Notes: generated by a model not told the origin, from the sequence alone. A stretch of 41,613 bases of DNA from an uncultured Eubacteriales bacterium (GCA_949841245.1 CATKYT010000009.1:1-41613); one strand, 5' to 3'; counted from the first letter of the stretch, positions 17,994-25,982 are shown. Program-made: numbers and translations.

Positions 17994-17997
17994 ACAA

Positions 17998-18996
17998 TTA
18001 TTCAATAATTGTTTTGCCACGAAAATTTGAAAATCCAGTTAAGATTTCATAAGGAATTGTGTCAATTTTTTTTGCAAAATAGTTGGCATCAGACATCACA
18101 ATAACTTCATCGCCAACTTTTACATTTTTGTCCACCTTTACAAAGAAAGCATCCATACAAATGTTGCCCACACTTGGATATTTTTTGCCATTAATCATCA
18201 CACAAAAATTTCCACTTAAATTTCTTCTTAAACCATCACCATAACCAACAGGCACAACCGCAAATAAACCATTTTTATTCAAACAATATTTTTGTCCATA
18301 ACCAATGGCTTCGCCTTTCTTTGCATAAAAAATTTTGCTGACATGAGAAACAATTTTAAGCACAGGTTTAACACCTTTCTGTCCATAACCATAAAGTCCA
18401 ATTCCAACCCGCACCATGTCAAAATTATAAGGATAGTTATATATATTTCCACCACCAAAACAAACCATGGCATCTTGCGAAATTAAAGAACGCAATCTGA
18501 CAAACCTTTTATAAGCCAAATTCGTGGTTCGCTTACTTTCTGTCATAGAAAAATGCGAACAAATGCTTTTAAGTTGAATTTCTTTTTCTCTTAAAAATTC
18601 ATTGACCATTTTGGCACTCAGTTCACTTTTTAAACCAAACCTATTCATTCCAGAATTAATTTTCAAGTGGCATGAGTCTTTAAGTCCCGCTTTATAGAAT
18701 GTGTTTAAATCATTTTCATCTTCGGCAATCACTTCCAACCCATATTTTAAACAAGACTTTAAATCATCAACGCGTGAACAAATCAAAATTGGTTTATCAG
18801 AATTTCGTCTTACCTTAATTGCTTCTTCAACATTAACCACGCCAAAATAATCAACATAATCATTCAAAATATTTACTATATCTGAAAGTCCATGACCATA
18901 AGCATTTGATTTCACCATGGCACAAATCTTTTTATTTTTAAAATGCATAACATTGTCAACAAGGTTTGATTGACTTATAAATTTTAAATTTTTCAT
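17998..18996 (-). CDS. alr: Alanine racemase
   Basis: Interconverts L- and D-alanine for peptidoglycan. PLP lysine K29 sits in MVKSNAYGHG; the second catalytic tyrosine is in AIGYGQKY, and the substrate region reads SVGNICMDAF. 332 residues, about 30-50 shorter than usual, with trimmed loops in the C-terminal beta domain. No Shine-Dalgarno; a TATATA lies 7 nt before the ATG with TTGTAA 18 nt further upstream, suggesting a leaderless or near-leaderless mRNA. Confidence 0.94.
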   Translation of the reverse strand: MKNLKFISQSNLVDNVMHFKNKKICAMVKSNAYGHGLSDIVNILNDYVDYFGVVNVEEAIKVRRNSDKPILICSRVDDLKSCLKYGLEVIAEDENDLNTFYKAGLKDSCHLKINSGMNRFGLKSELSAKMVNEFLREKEIQLKSICSHFSMTESKRTTNLAYKRFVRLRSLISQDAMVCFGGGNIYNYPYNFDMVRVGIGLYGYGQKGVKPVLKIVSHVSKIFYAKKGEAIGYGQKYCLNKNGLFAVVPVGYGDGLRRNLSGNFCVMINGKKYPSVGNICMDAFFVKVDKNVKVGDEVIVMSDANYFAKKIDTIPYEILTGFSNFRGKTIIE

Positions 18997-19145
18997 AATA
19001 TGTTATATAATAATTTTAGTTTAATTGTTACAATTTGAAAACTTTATATATTGGGTCGTTTTTTATCTATTTTGACGAATTATTGGCGTCACTTTTGTGT
19101 AATTTTTTCTTAATTCTTGTAAAATTTCAATGAAAGGAGAAAAAA

Positions 19146-19328
19146 ATGAAAAGTCTACCAAGATATACATTAAGAATTTCAGAATCTTTGCAACGCAAAA
19201 TCAAATATACCGCAATTTACAACGGTAGAAGCAAAAACAAAGAGATTGAAATCGCAATTAAAAGATATCTAAACGATTTTGAAAGGCTTCATGGTAATAT
19301 CGAAATAGAAAACGACACAGAAGATTAA
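19146..19328 (+). CDS. Small ribbon-helix-helix (Arc-type) DNA-binding protein
   Basis: A 60-residue protein whose pattern (YTLRISESLQRKIKYTAIYNGRSKNKEIEIAI) fits the beta-helix-helix Arc/MetJ fold. AAAGGAG lies 6 nt before the ATG. It could be an orphan antitoxin or autoregulator; no toxin gene is adjacent. It stands just before the tRNA pair at the left edge of the accessory stretch. Confidence 0.7.
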   Translation: MKSLPRYTLRISESLQRKIKYTAIYNGRSKNKEIEIAIKRYLNDFERLHGNIEIENDTED

Positions 19329-19354
19329 AAATTTGCCATAAATACAAATTTTTG

Positions 19355-19383
19355 ATTGACAAAAGAAAAAATGTGATGTATAA
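19355..19383 (+). promoter_or_regulatory. Consensus promoter of the tRNA pair
   Basis: TTGACA, 17-bp spacer, TATAAT: perfect boxes, 48 nt before tRNA-Lys. Probably transcribes both tRNAs. Confidence 0.85.
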
Positions 19384-19431
19384 TTACATAGTCTTTTTCA
19401 TTGCAACAATTTTGTTCAATAAAAAACTTGT

Positions 19432-19507
19432 GGACTGCTAGCTCAGTTGGTAGAGCATCTGACTCTTAATCAGGGGGTCCAGGGTTCGAGCCCCTGGCAG
19501 TCCACCA
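19432..19507 (+). tRNA. tRNA-Lys (anticodon CTT)
   Basis: Acceptor GGACTGC pairs with GCAGTCC; D-arm GCTC/GAGC; anticodon loop CTCTTAA with anticodon CTT reading AAG; T-arm CAGGG/CCCTG with TTCGAGC loop; discriminator A and encoded CCA. 76 nt. Confidence 0.97.
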
Positions 19508-19562
19508 CAATTTGCGTGAAAACGCTTTTTTTGTATGATCAAAAAAGTGTAAATAAAATTAT

Positions 19563-19648
19563 GCTGGTGTGGCGGAATGGCAGACGCACAGGACTTAAAA
19601 TCCTGAGTTCGAAAGGACGTGTGGGTTCGACTCCCACCACCAGCACCA
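19563..19648 (+). tRNA. tRNA-Leu (anticodon TAA)
   Basis: Acceptor GCTGGTG pairs with CACCAGC; anticodon stem CAGGA/TCCTG with loop CTTAAAA, anticodon TAA reading TTA; long class II variable arm; T-arm with GTTCGAC; encoded CCA. 86 nt. Confidence 0.97.
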
Positions 19649-19683
19649 AATAAACTAAGTAAAAAGTCTTGTTAGGAGGAAAA

Positions 19684-20313
19684 ATGAAATTATTTGCAAG
19701 ACGAAAACGAAAAAGGGTTGCCACATGGTATAAAACGAATGAAAGCGACAAGGTATGGTGGCTAGACAACAGAGATCAAATAGGAGAATATGTGTTTAGT
19801 TTTGATAAGAAAACTGAATTCAATCTTTTTGCAGATTATCCTTATAAACTAACTCCTGAACAAAAAGAGATTTTTGATAAAGAAAATCCTTATTGGAAAG
19901 ATTTTTTTAGAGAAAGATGCAGTGATGAACAGGCATTAAAAAACGATTGCGATTCTATTTGGAGAAAGCATAATAAACGAATGGATTTGTTAAATAGATT
20001 GGAAACCGAAAAACTATACACATCAACAGAAAGCGATAGTCTTTTCTCAGGTCATTTTGATTACAACCCTGTTATTTGGGAGGTTTTTGACGAAGTTGGC
20101 GTGAATGACCCTAATTATAAATCTTATGACAATTATCTTGCCAAAAAAGACATACACAAACTCTCTCCACAAGAAGTTGTCGAGCAATTTTTATTTTGGA
20201 ATAGAGGCGAGAGATTTTGTGAAGGCACAATTGCAGAAGCGATTGATAATGGAAATTTTATGAGGCTTTTTGTAAAATTTGTTGGGGATAATAATCCTAA
20301 AAATAATGAATAG
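19684..20313 (+). CDS. Unrecognised acidic protein beside the ADP-ribosylglycohydrolase
   Basis: A 209-residue soluble protein, no signal or membrane helix. The C-terminal part (LSPQEVVEQFLFWNRGERFCEG, then AIDNGNFMRLF) loosely resembles the DUF6508 pattern; this is tentative. The start is the ATG at 19684 behind AGGAGGAAAA; a TTG at 19669 would run through that site. It lies 36 nt after tRNA-Leu and 30 nt before the ADP-ribosylglycohydrolase, so the two probably form an operon. Function unknown. Confidence 0.65.
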   Translation: MKLFARRKRKRVATWYKTNESDKVWWLDNRDQIGEYVFSFDKKTEFNLFADYPYKLTPEQKEIFDKENPYWKDFFRERCSDEQALKNDCDSIWRKHNKRMDLLNRLETEKLYTSTESDSLFSGHFDYNPVIWEVFDEVGVNDPNYKSYDNYLAKKDIHKLSPQEVVEQFLFWNRGERFCEGTIAEAIDNGNFMRLFVKFVGDNNPKNNE

Positions 20314-20343
20314 GTTGACTAAAACTTTGGAAGGAAGATAAAT

Positions 20344-21147
20344 ATGTTTGGTGCAATTGTTGGAGATATTGTTGGCTCAATTTACGAGTTTAAGAACATA
20401 AAAAGAAAAGATTTTCGATTGTTTGACCAATATTGTTTTTTTACAGATGATAGCGTTATGACTTTTGCTGTGGCTGAAGCTTTAAGAAAGACTCAAGATA
20501 AAAATTTTAAGAATTTGGACAAACAAACAATAAAAGAAATGCAGAAATTTGGGGAACTCTATCCACACGCAAGTTATGGTTCCTCATTTAAAAGTTGGCT
20601 AAAAGAGAAAAATCCAAAGCCTTATAATTCTTATGGAAATGGTGCGGCTATGAGGGTTAGCCCTGTGGCATATTTGGCAAATAATCTTGACGAAGTGAAA
20701 AAACTTTCAAAAGAGGTGACTGCAGTTTCTCATAATCATGATGAAGGAATTAAAGGTGCAGAAGCAACTACTGTTGCAATTTGGTTAGCCTTAAACAATC
20801 GTAGTAAAGATGAAATCAAGAAACATATTGAAGATAATTATTATAAGCTTGATTTTGACTATGAAGAGTTGAAAGAAAATTATTGTTTCAACGAAACGTG
20901 TCAAGATACTGTTCCACAAGCAATTTATTGTTTTCTTATAAGTAATGACTTTGAAGATTGTTTAAGAACAAGTGTTTCAATTGGTGGCGATACAGACACT
21001 TTGTGTGCAATTTCTTGCGCAATTGCCGAAGCTTATTATGGAATTCCAGAAAAAATCCACGACTCAGCGCTGTCTTATTTAGATAAGCGGTTATTAAAAC
21101 TATACAACAAACATTATAGGCGAAGTACTAAATTAACAGTTGTTTGA
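20344..21147 (+). CDS. ADP-ribosylglycohydrolase family protein
   Basis: Predicted to remove ADP-ribose from modified proteins or nucleic acid, or to hydrolyse related compounds. Bi-metal (Mg) ligand motifs are present: GDIVGS (7-12), FTDDSVM (33-39; D35, D36) and GGDTDT (214-219). 267 residues, typical of the DraG/ARH-like class. GGAAGGA lies before the ATG. It might reverse the action of a toxin or regulate a metabolic enzyme; no ADP-ribosyltransferase is in view. Its stop codon lies inside a TTTGATTT/AAATCAAA hairpin. Confidence 0.88.
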   Translation: MFGAIVGDIVGSIYEFKNIKRKDFRLFDQYCFFTDDSVMTFAVAEALRKTQDKNFKNLDKQTIKEMQKFGELYPHASYGSSFKSWLKEKNPKPYNSYGNGAAMRVSPVAYLANNLDEVKKLSKEVTAVSHNHDEGIKGAEATTVAIWLALNNRSKDEIKKHIEDNYYKLDFDYEELKENYCFNETCQDTVPQAIYCFLISNDFEDCLRTSVSIGGDTDTLCAISCAIAEAYYGIPEKIHDSALSYLDKRLLKLYNKHYRRSTKLTVV

Positions 21148-21381
21148 TTTTCGCGAAATCAAAAGTTTGTTGCGAAATCAAATTTTGATTAGTTTGATTT
21201 ATTTTGATTTTTAATCAAAAAATTAGGTGTCGCATTATCAAACGGAAAAAAACAAAATCGCAAATTCAAAAGCAGACATTATAGAGTGCAAGCCCAATAA
21301 ACCTATTATAAAAGTTATATTTATATAACAAGTTGAATTTAAAATTAAAATTTGACGAAAATAATTGAGCAATTTGTATTT

Positions 21382-21405
21382 AAGCAGGTTTCCCCTGCTT
21401 TTTTC
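21382..21405 (+). terminator. Terminator of the ADP-ribosylglycohydrolase unit
   Basis: AGCAGG, short TTTC loop, CCTGCT, T-run; the only GC-rich stem in this AT-rich gap. Confidence 0.8.
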
Positions 21406-21501
21406 TTTGCATATTATAATATATAAAATATATAAATATAGCAAAAATGGAAACATATTTCTAAAATAATAGAAATATAGTTCTATTTGTTTATAAATTG
21501 T

Positions 21502-21529
21502 AAAAAAACAAGCCAAAATTCTGACTTGT
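21502..21529 (-). terminator. Terminator of the DGR operon
   Basis: Minus strand ACAAGTC, 8-nt loop, GGCTTGT (one G-U pair), followed by T7. It lies 34 nt after the 72-residue gene. Confidence 0.8.
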
Positions 21530-21562
21530 CTTTTAAAATAATGATGATAAAATTATAGATTT

Positions 21563-21781
21563 TTAGTCTTTTATTTCTTTTAGTTGTTTGACAATTGCTT
21601 TAATTTCTTCTTGATTGTCTAAAAATCGTTGTGCAAGGTCAACAAAAATGATGTCGTTGGGATCAATCTTTTGGTCTTTCAATTCTTCCAATTCTTTGCA
21701 AAGTAACTTATATTCTTTTGTTTTAAGATCAAGATCCATTGTCAGCCCAACAAGCTTGGTTTGATTTAAGTTTATTTTCAT
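21563..21781 (-). CDS. 72-residue coiled-coil-like protein coupled to the DGR target
   Basis: Its ATG overlaps the TGA of the DGR target (ATGA), so translation is coupled. Charged helical segments (residues 18-38 and 53-72, rich in K, E, L) suggest a small helical hairpin or coiled coil. No family is recognised. As the last gene of the DGR operon it could be a chaperone or partner of the target protein; that is inference from coupling only. Confidence 0.7.
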   Translation of the reverse strand: MKINLNQTKLVGLTMDLDLKTKEYKLLCKELEELKDQKIDPNDIIFVDLAQRFLDNQEEIKAIVKQLKEIKD

Positions 21782-24561
21782 TTCTCAATTCCTCCCTGTT
21801 TCAATATTTGTTGACGGTCATAAAGGATATGTTGCTCGCTTTCCGCATCTTGAAATGAATATTCACTTGGCACGCTTAAATTATGCGTTGCCTTTTTAAA
21901 TCTCTCACATTGTGCTTTAAGTCTGTTATATCCCATTCCAACATTAACTTGCTGAATTGGCTTATTTGGATGTTGAGCATCCCACTCTTTTACAAAGCCC
22001 ATCGTGCCACGCATAAGAGCATCAAAAATTAAATCTCTCTCATGCTCTTTGTGCTTTTGTGCGTCAGATGAAACTGTATATCTGCCGCTGTTATTTTCAT
22101 ATTCGCGATATTTTTGATTAAGTTCAAAATCATTGAAAACCGCATAGCCTTGCTCTGCATTGACATACATTGTGCCTTTGGCAATGATTTCACCCTTACT
22201 GTCTCTTACCACAAGATTTTGAACATCTTCTGCAACCACACTTGACTGTGCAATATATTTTCCATAAAAACTGCTGGTAATTGTTCCACAACAGCTTGCA
22301 TAAAGCCCCATGATTGCATTTCGTGGATCGTGTTTTGAAAGCATTTCAAATGTGAATTGTTTTGCATAAAGTTCATCAAGAAGTGTCTTTGAATCCTTCA
22401 AAATACTTTCAGTTTCACTTTTGATTTGCTCAATACTTTCCAAAATTGTCATTTCACGAAAAGGCTTGCCCAAAATATGCTCCCCTACTCCCTTTTCTTT
22501 TGCCTTTTTTCTTAAAGCCACTCCTTGCTGAAATGTTTGTTGTGACAAACCTTTGCCGCCAAAAACTTCGGCAATATCTTGCGTTTCGCTTGTCACTCCA
22601 ACATATTTTTCCGAAGTGTAAAATTTTTTCAAAGCATCTTCCCAAGAAAGAGTTGTTGGCTTGCCTTGTTCATTCAATGTTGTTCTGAAAGTCTTTGCTC
22701 TGTCAAAATTGGTCATAACTTTCACAAACATTCCAGGGTGTGATTTGTTTAAGTCAAGAAGAAGTCCCAAGTTTAAAAGTTTCTTTTTGTCTCCAACTTG
22801 TGAAATAAATTTTAAAAATTCTTGATTTGGTTTTGTTTCAAGTGGAAGACTGTCAAAAAGTCCATGGAAGTCACCTATTTTGAGCATCTCAGATTTCAAA
22901 ATTTGTGAAAAAGCACTTGTTGCTTTTTGAGCAAGTAAAACTTCTGTTTCTTTCCCATTTTTGTCCAACACTTTATCTTTTGAAAAACATCCAAGTGCAA
23001 GCATAAATTTGTAGTAATCAAATTTTTCTTCCATTGTCAATTGCCCATATCTCTCATTTTTTGTGAGATCAACACCATCTTCACTTTTCAAGAAACGAAC
23101 ATCACACAAGTCTTGAAAATTTTCAAGCATTCCTTTATCAATCAGCTGTTTCACAAACACATATGGAAATGAAATTTTATTTTTGTTCAAAGATTCAGCC
23201 AACTTATTCAAGATTTCAAGATTAAAATTTCCAAAAATAAGGCCATAATCAAAGTCTTTGAATGTTTTTGCCAGTTTGCCAAGTTCAACCAAGTTTTCTA
23301 ATTCTCCTTTTGGTTTCTCTCTTGACAAAATGGTTGAAGTTTGTCCTTTAAGTTTGTATGCAAACTTAAAGTCACAACCCGCAAAAGCGTTCTTCCCAAC
23401 TTTTTTTACACCATCATGAACAATAATCTTTTCTATTCCCACACAGCCTGCAAACGCATAATCTGCAATTTCTTTTTCATATTCTGGGATAATATATTCT
23501 CGTGTTGGTTCACGCGTTAAATCAAGTGCTTGATACAAAAATCCGCTTTTTGAAAAGTCCCATTTATATGGTGTATCAAAATCTGGATTTCCGTCCAATT
23601 CATCACTTCTTGCAGAATTTAAAAAGCATCTTTGAAGACTGCTTTGCCACATAGAGCAATTTCTGTGGTCATAATCTGGATAGAATGGCAAGCCAGACAA
23701 AACAATTTCTTCGCTGACAAGGTCAATTGTTGTATCCGCACCAAAGAATTTACCCTTTGGATTAACGCTTTTTGGCATGCGGTTCCAGTTTTTGATTTCA
23801 AAGGTAACTGGCTCAACTTCCACCCAAACTGGTGTTCCAGTTTCCGGCACAACACTTCCATCTGCAAATTTATACTCTCTATTTTTCCATGCAATGTTTC
23901 GGACATATTTTTTGCCATTATATTCAAATTCAGGATTTTGTTTTGACAAAAAATCTTTATTATATTCTCTTTGTCCATTGCTTGTAAAAAGCCTTCCAGT
24001 GCAAGTAAGTCCAGTTTGCAAAGTTCCGCCATTAAACAAGTTTTCAAGCGTTTGTTGAAGCTCGTTGCTTGCTTTTGTCTTTGGATACTCACCAATTTTT
24101 AAAAAGTGTTTCTCTTTTCCATTATTTGTTGTTTTTGTCTCAAAAATTTCGCTCGCTGACGCGCTGCGCGCGGAGATTAAAGATTGAAGATTAAGGGACA
24201 AAGCGGGAACGGAGCCGAGAACATATCTGTTAACAGAGGAACAGTACCACGAGCCGTAAGAGTGGACAGCCCTTACATAATGAGCAGCGTAAGCCGAACG
24301 CGACCAAAATACTCCTGTGAGTTTGCCATTTTCTGCTTTCCTGCCAGAACTTTGATAAGCATAACTTAAAAGTGCAAAGTCAGTACATGATTTTCTTCTT
24401 TCTATGTCATCTGAAAAAGTTTCTTCCAATTCTTCCATAGAAAGCAAACTTACTGTATCAGTTGTGTCAAATTTCTTGTCAGCCTTTTTTCCATGTCTAT
24501 CTGTGTTGCTATTTTTTCTTGCCACAGCCATTGACATATAATTAATCTTTTCACTTGCCAT
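21778..24561 (-). CDS. DGR target protein with N-terminal variable CLec-like region
   Basis: A 927-residue protein with no signal peptide. Residues about 36-125 match the C-terminal half of the DUF6273/C-type-lectin-like fold (VSLLSMEEL ... FWSRSA ... LGSVPALSLNL) and contain the VR (86-121). Residues about 152-320 look like the N-terminal half of the same domain (FLKIGEYPKT ... NGKKYVR ... WVEVEPVTFEI ... SSLQRCFLN), so the order seems swapped. Residues about 356-397 are BspA-type LRR_5 repeats. Residues 400-740 are helical and unrecognised; 750-915 (CCGTITSSFYG onward) show a beta-beta-beta-alpha-beta pattern, faintly GNAT-like. CATGG context with GGAG upstream supports the start. Binding partner unknown. 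Confidence 0.88.
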   Translation of the reverse strand: MASEKINYMSMAVARKNSNTDRHGKKADKKFDTTDTVSLLSMEELEETFSDDIERRKSCTDFALLSYAYQSSGRKAENGKLTGVFWSRSAYAAHYVRAVHSYGSWYCSSVNRYVLGSVPALSLNLQSLISARSASASEIFETKTTNNGKEKHFLKIGEYPKTKASNELQQTLENLFNGGTLQTGLTCTGRLFTSNGQREYNKDFLSKQNPEFEYNGKKYVRNIAWKNREYKFADGSVVPETGTPVWVEVEPVTFEIKNWNRMPKSVNPKGKFFGADTTIDLVSEEIVLSGLPFYPDYDHRNCSMWQSSLQRCFLNSARSDELDGNPDFDTPYKWDFSKSGFLYQALDLTREPTREYIIPEYEKEIADYAFAGCVGIEKIIVHDGVKKVGKNAFAGCDFKFAYKLKGQTSTILSREKPKGELENLVELGKLAKTFKDFDYGLIFGNFNLEILNKLAESLNKNKISFPYVFVKQLIDKGMLENFQDLCDVRFLKSEDGVDLTKNERYGQLTMEEKFDYYKFMLALGCFSKDKVLDKNGKETEVLLAQKATSAFSQILKSEMLKIGDFHGLFDSLPLETKPNQEFLKFISQVGDKKKLLNLGLLLDLNKSHPGMFVKVMTNFDRAKTFRTTLNEQGKPTTLSWEDALKKFYTSEKYVGVTSETQDIAEVFGGKGLSQQTFQQGVALRKKAKEKGVGEHILGKPFREMTILESIEQIKSETESILKDSKTLLDELYAKQFTFEMLSKHDPRNAIMGLYASCCGTITSSFYGKYIAQSSVVAEDVQNLVVRDSKGEIIAKGTMYVNAEQGYAVFNDFELNQKYREYENNSGRYTVSSDAQKHKEHERDLIFDALMRGTMGFVKEWDAQHPNKPIQQVNVGMGYNRLKAQCERFKKATHNLSVPSEYSFQDAESEQHILYDRQQILKQGGIEK
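24151..24176 (-). promoter_or_regulatory. GC-rich imperfect inverted repeat just downstream of the VR
   Basis: About 75 percent G+C in an AT-rich gene: CGCG-CTG-CGCG core (24160-24170) flanked by CTC/GAG arms. It lies 22 nt past the 3' end of the VR in coding sense. In the Bordetella phage DGR a hairpin at this place assists target recognition; the same role here is inference. Confidence 0.45.
24199..24307 (-). repeat. DGR variable repeat (VR)
   Basis: 109-bp copy of the TR at 25872-25980, aligned without gaps. 23 positions differ; in coding sense 22 of them are at template adenines and one is G to T. The substitutions change 16 codons between residues 91 and 120, mostly template AAY codons; two more are silent. 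The GC-rich 3' end (24199-24220) is identical except at one position and would correspond to the initiation of mutagenic homing element. Confidence 0.97.
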
Positions 24562-24640
24562 GTTTTTCTCCTTTGCATCAAAATTTATATATTTATTATA
24601 ACATTATTTTTTCAAAAAGTAAATAGCCAACGCTTAAAAA

Positions 24641-25660
24641 TCATTTTTTAAATCTTTTTATATATTTAAACAACAAATTTATGGCATTTGAATGACATAA
24701 ATGGGCGTTATAAGCATTTATACGAACATCAACATATTTATCATCAACAAGATTTTGTGTTTTAAATATATATAAATGTTTAATTTTACGCCTTAATCTA
24801 AGTTTTGCTTGAGACCTTAACAGCCGAATAATTTTACCATTTTCATTTAAAATTGTTCTAAATCCCAAAAAATCAATTCCATTTGAAAGTTTGCCAATCT
24901 GTGTTTTGGCATTAAGCTCAAGATAAAGTTTTTCGGAGCAATAGTTTTTTATTTCATTTTTGCAATAATCAAGATATTCTTTGTCTTTATGCAATAAAAT
25001 CATATCGTCCATATAGCGAACATAATATTTTATCCTTAGTTTCTCCTTTATAAAATGGTCAAGACCGTTGAGATAAAACAATGCAAACCATTGACTTGTT
25101 TGGTTGCCTATTGGAAGTCCGACACCTGTTTCTGCATTTCTGCTTTGCAAAAGAATATCAACAAACCACAAATCTTCTTCATCCAAAACTTTTGCAAGTT
25201 GTTCTCTTAAAATTTCTTGGCTTATATTTTGAAAATACTTTTTTATATCACATTTCAAAAAATATCCTAAATTATTTTTGTTTAAATTATAAAACTTACG
25301 CAAAAACAACTTTAATCTGTCAAGTCCAAACAATGTGCCTTTGTTTTTTCTACAAGCCACATTGTCAGGAACTAATTTTTTCTCAAGTTTAGGTTCCAAA
25401 ACATTCATGCAAAAAGCCATCAAAACAACTCTGTCTTTATAAGACAGAGCTTCAATGTTTCGCTTTTTTGGCTCATAAACATAAAATTGTTTGTATTTTC
25501 CAATTTTGTATGTTTTGTTCAAAAGCTTTTTTGACATTTCAGTCAAATTTTGACTTAAATTTATTTCAAAAGAGATTGTTTCTTTTTTATGCTGTTTTGA
25601 AAGCCTGCATTTTTTGTGGGCAGTAAGCAACTTTTCAAATGTGAAAGCATCTTTAAGCAT
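24641..25660 (-). CDS. DGR reverse transcriptase
   Basis: Copies the TR RNA with adenine-specific infidelity to generate cDNA that replaces the VR. The 339-residue protein has RT motif A LKCDIKKYF (135-143, D138), the DGR-type motif 4 GLPIGNQTSQ (181-190), and the catalytic YMDD (216-219), followed by LGFRT and a basic thumb (RSQAKLRLRRKIKHL). A longer frame runs back to 25909 through the TR, but AAGGAG sits 7 nt before the ATG at 25660 and the extension is not protein-like. It lies 79 nt upstream of the target gene on the same strand. Confidence 0.97.
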   Translation of the reverse strand: MLKDAFTFEKLLTAHKKCRLSKQHKKETISFEINLSQNLTEMSKKLLNKTYKIGKYKQFYVYEPKKRNIEALSYKDRVVLMAFCMNVLEPKLEKKLVPDNVACRKNKGTLFGLDRLKLFLRKFYNLNKNNLGYFLKCDIKKYFQNISQEILREQLAKVLDEEDLWFVDILLQSRNAETGVGLPIGNQTSQWFALFYLNGLDHFIKEKLRIKYYVRYMDDMILLHKDKEYLDYCKNEIKNYCSEKLYLELNAKTQIGKLSNGIDFLGFRTILNENGKIIRLLRSQAKLRLRRKIKHLYIFKTQNLVDDKYVDVRINAYNAHLCHSNAINLLFKYIKRFKK

Positions 25661-25871
25661 ACAATCTCCTTTTAATTTTAAATATGCCACCACCTGCGTT
25701 GACAGAAAACTTCCAAAGCTGACAGCATTGGTTATTATGGTGGCAATTTTCTTCCAATTCTTCTTGAGAATTTGAAAAAGATTGAGATTCCTTTGCCTTA
25801 AACACACATTTGTTCCACTTGGACACAAACACTTCTCGTCAGTTATCAAGCATTTTGCTTGTTTTATAAGG
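25661..25871 (-). ncRNA. Structured spacer between TR and RT (part of the DGR template RNA)
   Basis: On the minus strand a 7-bp helix TGCCACC/GGTGGCA closes a 47-nt loop (25745-25685), and an interrupted hairpin built of TTTGT/ACAAA and TCC/GGA lies near 25800-25828. In studied DGRs sequence downstream of TR is part of the RNA needed for priming and binding RT-Avd. A specific role here is inferred from position and pairing. Confidence 0.55.
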
Positions 25872-25982
25872 CAAATCGGGAACGGAGCCGAGATTATATT
25901 TTTTAACATTGTTATAGTTCCACGAGCCGTCAGAGTTTACATTTCTTACATTATTTTCATCGTTAGCCGAACGCGACCAAAA
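25872..25982 (-). repeat. DGR template repeat (TR)
   Basis: Non-coding template for VR diversification. Read in the VR frame it encodes a CLec-like core rich in AAY (Asn) codons: SRSANDENNVRN, then GSWNYNNVKKYN, then LGSVPDL. AAY codons can be changed at two adenines to give many residues but never a stop, the usual design of DGR templates. 35 adenines in 109 nt (coding sense). Homology to the VR ends abruptly at both edges. Confidence 0.97.

Larger units (their letters stand above)
21143..21562. repeat. Gene-free stretch with clustered TTTGAT/ATCAAA repeats and two terminators
   Basis: Between 21143 and 21222 the hexamer TTTGAT or its complement occurs about seven times, starting with an 8-bp hairpin (21143-21163). 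Beyond this are a plus-strand terminator (21382-21405) and a minus-strand terminator (21502-21529). A 92-codon minus-strand frame here starts with TTG inside the terminator and is not believed. Confidence 0.55.

Noticed and set aside
19539-19769. Minus-strand frame across tRNA-Leu
   Set aside because: It is the typical false frame produced by a reversed tRNA gene.
21238-21516. 92-codon minus-strand frame between the ADP-ribosylglycohydrolase and the DGR
   Set aside because: TTG start inside the DGR terminator, no ribosome-binding site, low-complexity AT-rich translation, and the plus-strand terminator lies within it.
24184-24369. Plus-strand open frame across the VR
   Set aside because: It is the complement of the target coding strand; the TR/VR codon pattern makes sense only on the minus strand.
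25661-25909. Upstream in-frame extension of the reverse transcriptase through the TR
   Set aside because: AAGGAG lies right before the ATG at 25660; the extension covers the non-coding template and has no RT-like sequence.
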